Source: an uncultured Mitsuokella sp.
GTDB lineage: Bacteria; Bacillota; Negativicutes; Selenomonadales; Selenomonadaceae
Length of the DNA: 11,943 nt
Assembly (NCBI GenBank): GCA_900770895.1
Contig: CAAGMF010000093.1
Location: 1-11,943, forward strand
Direction of reading: 5' to 3'
Both the position numbers and the translations under genes were made by a program. Below are positions 7,667-11,943 of the stretch, piece by piece. How positions within the stretch are numbered: the first letter of the stretch is position 1; each line of letters opens with the position of its first letter. The notes below the pieces were generated by a model. That model saw only the letters and a program-made list of their open reading frames with translations. It did not search any database and was not told where the DNA came from.

Positions 7667-9328
7667 TCAGATTTCCATGATGATCGGCAGGATCATCGGC
7701 CGGCGGCGCGTCTTATCGAACAGATAGCGGCCGAGTGCGTCTCTGACATTCGACTTGATCGCCGCCCATTCCTTCACGCCCTCATCCTCGCAGCGCTCGA
7801 GCGCCTGCTGGACTCTGGCCCGCGCCTCGTCCATGAGGGCCTCCGACTCGCGCACGTAGACGAAGCCGCGTGAAACGATATCCGGACCAGCTACGACACG
7901 ATTGTTGCGGTCCATAGTGACGACGACGATGAGTATGCCGTCCTGCGACAGCTGACGACGGTCACGCAGCACGATGTTGCCTACATCGCCGACGCCGAGT
8001 CCGTCGACCATGACCATGCCAGCCGTCACCTTGCCAGCTACCGTTCCCTTATCCCGTGTGAACTCCAGTACCTGGCCGTTCTCGCTGATGAAGATGTTCT
8101 CCTTCGGCATGCCGAGCTCACGAGCCAGCTTCGCGTGCTGCACGAGATGATGATATTCGCCATGGACCGGGATGAAGAACTTGGGCCGGATGAGGTTATG
8201 CATGAGCTTGAGTTCCTCGCGGCTCGCATGTCCCGATACATGGACGCCCTGATTGCGCCCGTATATGACATCAGCCCCGAGGCGCATGAGGTTGTCAATC
8301 GTGCGCGTCACGAATTTCTCATTGCCCGGTATCGGATTCGCCGAGATAACCACGGTATCGCCCGGGACGATGCCGACCTTGCGATGATCGCTCATGGCCA
8401 TGCGCGTGAGCGCCGACATCGGCTCGCCCTGGCTGCCGGTCGTGATGATGCAGATCTCATCCATGCGGTAGTTATTGATCTCATCGATATCAATGAGCGT
8501 CCCCTCAGGGGCCGATATATAGCCGAGCTCGAGCGAGATGCTCACAACGTTCACCATCGAGCGACCGAGGACGGATACCTTGCGGTGATAGCGGACAGCG
8601 GCATCGATGACCTGCTGGATGCGGTGCACGTTCGACGAGAACGTCGCCACGATGATGCGGCCGCGGGCATTGTGGAAAGCCTTTTCAAAGGCGGCCCCTA
8701 CCGTGCTCTCGCTCGGCGTATGCCCCTCGCGCTCCGCATTCGTCGAGTCAGCCATCATGACCAGCACGCCGCGGTTGCCGAGCTCGGCGAACCGGCGGAA
8801 GTCTGTCATCTTGCCGTCGATCGGCGTATAATCGAGCTTGAAGTCACCGGTGTGTACGATCATGCCGACCGGCGTCTTTATCGAGAGCCCCACCGCATCA
8901 GGAATGGAATGATTGACGCGGATGAAGCCGACGCTGAAGCAACCGATGTTTATGATATCTCCCTGCATCACGGAATGCAGGTTGCCAGAATCAACTCCGG
9001 CCTCTTTCAGGCGTCCCTCGAGTATGCCGAGCGTCAGGCGCGTGCCATAGACCGGCACATTGATATGCTTCAGCACATAGGGCAGCGCTCCTATATGGTC
9101 CTCGTGCCCGTGTGTCAGCACGATGGCCTTTATCTTGTCAGCATTCTCGAGCAGATAAGTGATATCGGGGATTACGAGATCCACCCCGAGCATATCCTCT
9201 TCCGGAAACATAAGTCCGGCATCTATAACCAATATCTCATCATCCACGCGGATGACTGTCATGTTCTTGCCGATCTCCCCGAGACCGCCCAGGGGGATGA
9301 TCTGCAGTTTCTGTTGTCCTTTAGACAA
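7667..9328 (-). CDS. rnj: Ribonuclease J
   Basis: RNase J is a metallo-beta-lactamase/beta-CASP ribonuclease that combines 5'-3' exonuclease and endonuclease activity in mRNA decay and rRNA maturation. The N-terminus LQIIPLGGLGEIGKNM is characteristic. The zinc motif HGHEDH occupies residues 73-78. Further metal and beta-CASP blocks are VNHSIPDAVGL, HTGDFKLDYTP, DSTNAEREGHTPSE, GRSMVN, PGDTVVISANPIPGNE, and HVSGHASREELKLM followed by FIPVHGE. A C-terminal domain follows. The length of 553 residues is typical. The only start that fits the family N-terminus is TTG at 9328, preceded by GGAGG ten bases upstream. A candidate promoter at 9509-9537 gives a leader of about 170 bases with three hairpins. 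It is divergent from ttcA and upstream of dnaE. Confidence 0.97.
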   Translation of the reverse strand: MSKGQQKLQIIPLGGLGEIGKNMTVIRVDDEILVIDAGLMFPEEDMLGVDLVIPDITYLLENADKIKAIVLTHGHEDHIGALPYVLKHINVPVYGTRLTLGILEGRLKEAGVDSGNLHSVMQGDIINIGCFSVGFIRVNHSIPDAVGLSIKTPVGMIVHTGDFKLDYTPIDGKMTDFRRFAELGNRGVLVMMADSTNAEREGHTPSESTVGAAFEKAFHNARGRIIVATFSSNVHRIQQVIDAAVRYHRKVSVLGRSMVNVVSISLELGYISAPEGTLIDIDEINNYRMDEICIITTGSQGEPMSALTRMAMSDHRKVGIVPGDTVVISANPIPGNEKFVTRTIDNLMRLGADVIYGRNQGVHVSGHASREELKLMHNLIRPKFFIPVHGEYHHLVQHAKLARELGMPKENIFISENGQVLEFTRDKGTVAGKVTAGMVMVDGLGVGDVGNIVLRDRRQLSQDGILIVVVTMDRNNRVVAGPDIVSRGFVYVRESEALMDEARARVQQALERCEDEGVKEWAAIKSNVRDALGRYLFDKTRRRPMILPIIMEI

Positions 9329-9605
9329 AGAAAATACACCTCCATCAATATATAGAATTACATCTGTAATAATATCCAGTTTTATACACGTTATTTATTT
9401 TTTATGCCACACACGCACGTCCCTGATGGCATAACAAGTAAAAATAATTGCAGCGAATCTCCGTTCCGAAACGGGATAAGCTGCTATCCGCACAAAACAT
9501 TCCTGTATATTATAGCAATATGCGGCCGGGAATGCAAATAAATTGGTGCAGGCAAATACGTTCTGTAGTAGAATATCTTCATGAATCTATGTTAGGAGTC
9601 TGCAA
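9329..9605. other. Divergent rnj/ttcA intergenic region with structured rnj leader
   Basis: This 277-bp AT-rich region separates rnj (minus) and ttcA (plus). The minus-strand leader can form three hairpins: GGATA/TATCC (9474-9478 with 9485-9489), CCGTT-TCGG-AACGG (9461-9474, sharing base 9474 with the first), and TTATGCCA/TGGCATAA (9402-9409 with 9427-9434, 17-base loop). None is followed by a T-run in the rnj direction. For ttcA, a -10-like TAGAAT at 9569-9574 is visible but has no well-spaced -35. The ttcA ribosome site AGGAG is at 9594-9598. I see no tRNA or small gene here. Confidence 0.5.
9509..9537 (-). promoter_or_regulatory. Promoter of rnj (extended -10 with -35)
   Basis: On the minus strand TGCTATAAT (9509-9517) is a perfect extended -10. 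TTGCAT (9532-9537) lies 17 bases upstream as a partial -35 (first three bases match consensus). Transcription would start near 9502 and give a leader of about 170 bases before the TTG start of rnj. It is the best sigma-70-type promoter I can see in the window. Confidence 0.6.
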
Positions 9606-10415
9606 ATGAAAATCAATATACCTCAGATCTATTTCAGCAAACTGATGCGCGCCATTGTCGAATTCCAGATGATCGACGACGGCGACCGCATACTTATCGG
9701 CGTATCGGGTGGCAAGGACAGCATATTCCTCTGCTACGCCCTGGCCATCATGCGCCAGCGTCTGCACAAGGAATTCTCGCTCGGCGCCGTGACGATTAAT
9801 CCGCAGTTCGATGCGCCGGAGGGATTCGACACGGAACGCATAACGGAATTCTGCACGAAGCTCGGCATCCCCCATGAAGTCGTCGCCGTCGATATCGCCG
9901 GCACCATCGCGGCCGAGCCGGAGACGAATCCCTGCTTCACCTGCGCGTTCTTCCGTCGTGGCTCCGTGAACAACTATGCCGTGCAACACGGCTACAACAA
10001 AGTCGCCTACGCCCATCACCACGATGATGCCGTGGAAACATTCCTCATGAGCCTGTTCTACTCCGGGCAACTCACGACCTTCACCCCGGTGACCTACCTG
10101 GACCGTACGAAGCTGACCGTCATACGCCCGCTGGTCTATTTCCGCGAGCAGGAGCTCCGCGACGCCGTGCAGTACCATGGCTTCCCGCCCGTCAAATCCC
10201 CCTGCCCCTATGACGGCCATACCATCCGCCAGCATATAAAGGAACTGATCCCGCAGCTCGAAAAAGACATCCCGCACCTCTACGACCATCTGGCCGCCGG
10301 CATGCGCCTCGGCTCCCTCGGCGAACTCTGGCCTGCCGCCAAGAACCGCGCCCAGATGCGCGAAACCTACTACCAGTACATGGGTAGCCAGCCCGCTGGA
10401 AAGCCGAAAAAATGA
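9606..10415 (+). CDS. ttcA: TtcA-family tRNA 2-thiocytidine synthetase (PP-loop ATPase)
   Basis: This is a cytosolic ATP-dependent thiolase of the TtcA/TtuA family. TtcA itself makes 2-thiocytidine at tRNA position 32 using an iron-sulfur cluster. The PP-loop SGGKDS is at residues 34-39. The cluster cysteines are a CxxC at C110/C113 (PCFTCAF) and a third Cys at C200 (SPCPYDGHT). AHHHDDAVETFLM near 136-148 is the second ATP-pyrophosphatase block. At 269 residues it is shorter than the E. coli enzyme (about 310), mostly at the ends. The ATG is set by AGGAG seven bases upstream. The gene is alone on its strand, divergent from rnj and convergent with queE. The family is clear; the exact modified position could differ from that in E. 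coli. Confidence 0.9.
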   Translation: MKINIPQIYFSKLMRAIVEFQMIDDGDRILIGVSGGKDSIFLCYALAIMRQRLHKEFSLGAVTINPQFDAPEGFDTERITEFCTKLGIPHEVVAVDIAGTIAAEPETNPCFTCAFFRRGSVNNYAVQHGYNKVAYAHHHDDAVETFLMSLFYSGQLTTFTPVTYLDRTKLTVIRPLVYFREQELRDAVQYHGFPPVKSPCPYDGHTIRQHIKELIPQLEKDIPHLYDHLAAGMRLGSLGELWPAAKNRAQMRETYYQYMGSQPAGKPKK

Positions 10416-10449
10416 GCGGGCCTAGATCCGACCTGGATCCGTTGCCCGC
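10407..10449 (-). terminator. Intrinsic terminator of queD-queE, overlapping the ttcA 3' end
   Basis: On the minus strand GCGGGC (10444-10449 complement) and GCCCGC (10416-10421 complement) close a hairpin containing an inner GATCC/GGATC stem (10424-10428 with 10434-10438). The sequence TCATTTTTTC follows, so the U-tract is the complement of the AAAAAA in the last ttcA codons (10407-10412). In the ttcA direction the hairpin has no U-tract. An upstream GCCCGCT at 10391-10397 can pair with AGCGGGC at 10415-10421 as an alternative fold. The remaining bases to queE (10450-10522) hold only a weak TTACC/GGTAA hairpin (10498-10502 with 10508-10512). Confidence 0.65.
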
Positions 10450-10522
10450 CTATTGATACGGAAAATGAAGAGGAGCTGCAACAAAATACCCTGCCATTAC
10501 CTGCCGCGGTAACTACGTTCGT

Positions 10523-11275
10523 TCAAAGCTGGGCAAGCAGCCGATGCGTCTGCGGCAGGACGCGCACATCCGTCAGGACAGTCAGTGCGGCCTGCTGGGC
10601 TGCAGTCACCTGCTGCGGCGTCGGCGCCGCGCAGCCATTATACGGCGTCACCGGCTGCAGCACGAACATCGCCTGCGGAGCCAGCTGAGCGGCCAGCTCG
10701 GCGGCTTTCTTTATATCGGTCAGCGGCGTATCAGCCGTCAGCACCACTTTCAGACAGACATCGCGCAGCCGGGCCAGTCGCAGGAACGTTTCATGCTCGC
10801 TCCAATGATCGCCGGTCTCGCCGGGCATCTTGATATCCATGCTGATGATATCGACGATATCGAGCACCTCGGCCAGCTGCCGGGGCAGCGTGCCATTCGT
10901 CTCGAGGAATATGGCAACATCCGGATAGTCTGCCTGCAGCCGCTCCGCTAAGGCGCGCAGGAAAGGCGCATGCAACAGCGGCTCACCGCCCGTGAAGCTT
11001 ACAGCCTGATGCGGCATCTCTGCCAGGAATGTCTCTATCGCCTCGGCCGCTACATCGACCGTCAGCGGATTGGCCAGCGTGCGGAATGTCTGACTGCCGG
11101 CTGCTGTCTCTATGCGACACTCGGAGAACTTCCCCGCCGTATTGGCGGTATCGCAATAACTACAGTCGAGATTGCAGCCCGTGAAGCGCACGAACACCTG
11201 GCGGCAGCCCGCATATTTGCCCTCACCCTGTATGCTGGAAAAAATCTCTATGATCTCAGCCGTCTGCTCTGCCAT
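10523..11275 (-). CDS. queE: 7-carboxy-7-deazaguanine synthase (QueE), radical SAM
   Basis: QueE is a cytosolic radical SAM enzyme that rearranges 6-carboxy-tetrahydropterin to 7-carboxy-7-deazaguanine, the second committed step toward preQ0 and queuosine. The cluster motif CxxxCxxC reads CNLDCSYC near residues 34-41, followed by D. It is preceded by the QueE-typical EIFSSIQGEGKYAGCRQVFVR segment, shown here in two parts: EIFSSIQGEG then KYAGCRQVFVR. FTGGEPLLH and FLETNGTLP are further SAM/substrate blocks. The length of 250 residues fits the family. The ATG at 11275 overlaps the queD stop by one base (TGATG) and has GGAGG seven bases upstream. The GTG one codon earlier has only four-base spacing and is less likely. 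The substrate is made by queD directly upstream, so the two are co-transcribed and probably translationally coupled. Confidence 0.95.
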   Translation of the reverse strand: MAEQTAEIIEIFSSIQGEGKYAGCRQVFVRFTGCNLDCSYCDTANTAGKFSECRIETAAGSQTFRTLANPLTVDVAAEAIETFLAEMPHQAVSFTGGEPLLHAPFLRALAERLQADYPDVAIFLETNGTLPRQLAEVLDIVDIISMDIKMPGETGDHWSEHETFLRLARLRDVCLKVVLTADTPLTDIKKAAELAAQLAPQAMFVLQPVTPYNGCAAPTPQQVTAAQQAALTVLTDVRVLPQTHRLLAQL

Positions 11276-11664
11276 CACTTATCCTCCGTATACGTCACGC
11301 TCGACTTCGGCGACTCGAACACCCTGATTGCCGCCAGATGAGCATCGCTGCCCGCCTGATGGAAGCAGGAACTCTGCGAAAATTCACGGTATACCTCCCG
11401 CGCGATGTTCTCCGCCGTAGGATTCTCACCGGCAGCAAAAGGCTCGATCTCATTGAGGAAACGATGATCATAGCGGTCCAGCACCTCATTGAATGCCTTC
11501 TTCAGTACCTTGAAATCGACAAGCATGCCCAGTTTGTCCAGCACCGTCCCCTGCACCGTAGCCTCTACCACCCAGTTATGACCATGCAGGCGATTGCACT
11601 TGCCAGGATAATCGACGATACGATGTGCTGCCTCGAAGGCTCCCTCTACTCTGAGTGTATACAT
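11275..11664 (-). CDS. queD: 6-carboxy-5,6,7,8-tetrahydropterin synthase (QueD)
   Basis: QueD converts 7,8-dihydroneopterin triphosphate to 6-carboxy-tetrahydropterin, the first committed step of 7-deazaguanine synthesis, and feeds QueE. The zinc ligands H14, H27 and H29 and the catalytic Cys C23 are visible in FEAAHRI and CNRLHGHNW. The DHRFLN motif (D66/H67) and the substrate-binding Glu in VFESP (E117) are present. The 129 residues are typical. I chose the ATG at 11664 because AAAAGGAGA lies 8-10 bases upstream. A longer start at 11685 would put this ribosome site inside the coding sequence. queC and queF are not in the window and may lie beyond the contig end or elsewhere. No clear promoter is visible. 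Confidence 0.95.
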   Translation of the reverse strand: MYTLRVEGAFEAAHRIVDYPGKCNRLHGHNWVVEATVQGTVLDKLGMLVDFKVLKKAFNEVLDRYDHRFLNEIEPFAAGENPTAENIAREVYREFSQSSCFHQAGSDAHLAAIRVFESPKSSVTYTEDK

Positions 11665-11757
11665 TTCTCTATCTCCTTTTCTCATTAGTTCCCTGCAATA
11701 ACTTAAAACAACCTGTCAGCGTCTGGGATGCAGATGACTGCCATGATAAGGCAGCGG
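11665..11757 (-). other. queD leader with two small hairpins
   Basis: Upstream of queD, on the minus strand, a CTGCC/GGCAG hairpin (11738-11742 with 11750-11754) is followed by a second stem, GTCA-TCTG paired with CAGA-TGAC across a GCG bulge (11715-11738). The run TTGTTTT follows at about 11705-11711. This could be a weak attenuator about 40 bases before queD. I looked for the preQ1-I aptamer pattern (a short G-C hairpin followed by an A-rich tail next to the ribosome site) and did not recognise it. Confidence 0.25.
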
Positions 11758-11943
11758 CAGGCATAGTTCCGGAATGGAGCGTCGTGGGTTGGCGTCAAGA
11801 AATCAAATTTTTCCCTATCAAGCTATCCCGCGGAAAGTACTTTCGTTCAAGCGCAGCGCGTTTAAGTACTTTCAAGGTGCCTATTAATGGGAAAAATTTT
11901 ATTTTAGCCAAACCACAATAGCGCAATGAAGGAACTATGCCTG
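11758..11943. mobile_element. MITE-like nested fold-back element at the contig end
   Basis: This non-coding stretch of at least 186 bp is built as four nested inverted repeats with nearly equal spacing. The outermost is CAGGCATAGTTCC (11758-11770) with GGAACTATGCCTG (11931-11943), 13 of 13. Next is GTGGGTTGGC (11784-11793) with GCCAAACCAC (11907-11916), 9 of 10. Then AAATTTTTCCC (11805-11815) with GGGAAAAATTT (11889-11899), 11 of 11. Innermost is GAAAGTACTT (11833-11842) with AAGTACTTTC (11864-11873), 10 of 10. The symmetry suggests a single long hairpin, as in long-TIR miniature transposable elements. No transposase frame is visible. The right edge is the contig edge, so the repeat may be longer and a target duplication cannot be checked. 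Confidence 0.55.

Noticed and set aside
8135..9355. Open frame of 406 codons on the plus strand
   Set aside because: It is antisense to rnj and has no recognisable protein motifs. Its C-terminus runs into the rnj leader.
9579..10289. Open frame of 236 codons on the minus strand
   Set aside because: It is antisense to ttcA, which has the PP-loop and cluster cysteines; the shadow has none.
10465..10512. Fifteen-codon frame downstream of ttcA (MKRSCNKIPCHYLPR)
   Set aside because: It has no ribosome site and no neighbour relation, and it lies in the 3' region of queE. Length and composition are compatible with chance.
11665..11757. preQ1 riboswitch ahead of queD
   Set aside because: I could not find the conserved aptamer bases of known preQ1 classes; only generic small hairpins are present.
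11833..11873. Repeated AAGTACTTTC as a CRISPR-like or iteron repeat
   Set aside because: There are only two copies, each nearly self-palindromic, and both are better explained as the inner arms of the fold-back.

Overview
The window looks like one complete contig from a draft genome or metagenome. Its first 21 bases are Illumina adapter, and its last base coincides with the outer end of an inverted-repeat (MITE-like) structure. It carries nine recognisable protein genes and no tRNA, rRNA or CRISPR array. The GC-rich coding sequence, the Bacillus-like AroA, the single-chain RNase J and the Pol III alpha of DnaE type suggest a Firmicutes-lineage bacterium. A GC-rich Negativicutes (Selenomonadales-like) is my best guess; this comes from protein style and gene order, not from a search.

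Left part, minus strand, read right to left: rnj (RNase J) from a TTG start, then a 3' region with two strong hairpins and an intrinsic terminator, then dnaE (replicative polymerase alpha), a secreted D,D-carboxypeptidase (PBP5 type), an RsuA/RluB pseudouridine synthase, a BaiN/HI0933-type flavoprotein and aroA. aroA is cut off by the adapter after 242 codons. From dnaE to the flavoprotein the genes are separated by 22 bp or less or overlap by a few bases, so they look like one operon. aroA follows after 61 bp and has its own extended -10 promoter.

Right part: ttcA (tRNA 2-thiocytidine synthetase family) is divergent from rnj across a 277-bp intergenic region holding a good rnj promoter and a structured rnj leader. 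Convergent to ttcA is a queD-queE pair (7-deazaguanine/queuosine precursor synthesis). Its intrinsic terminator places its U-tract over the last codons of ttcA. Both flanking units therefore concern tRNA modification.

Upstream of queD lies about 280 bp of non-coding DNA: a small hairpin region next to the gene, then a nested fold-back element of at least 186 bp running to the contig end.

The genes are mostly ordinary housekeeping genes. The parts most worth a second look are non-coding: the 11758-11943 fold-back, the 7532-7666 double-hairpin insertion between rnj and its terminator, the rnj leader, and the 9-codon minicistron bridging dnaE and the carboxypeptidase gene. I see no new multi-gene system.
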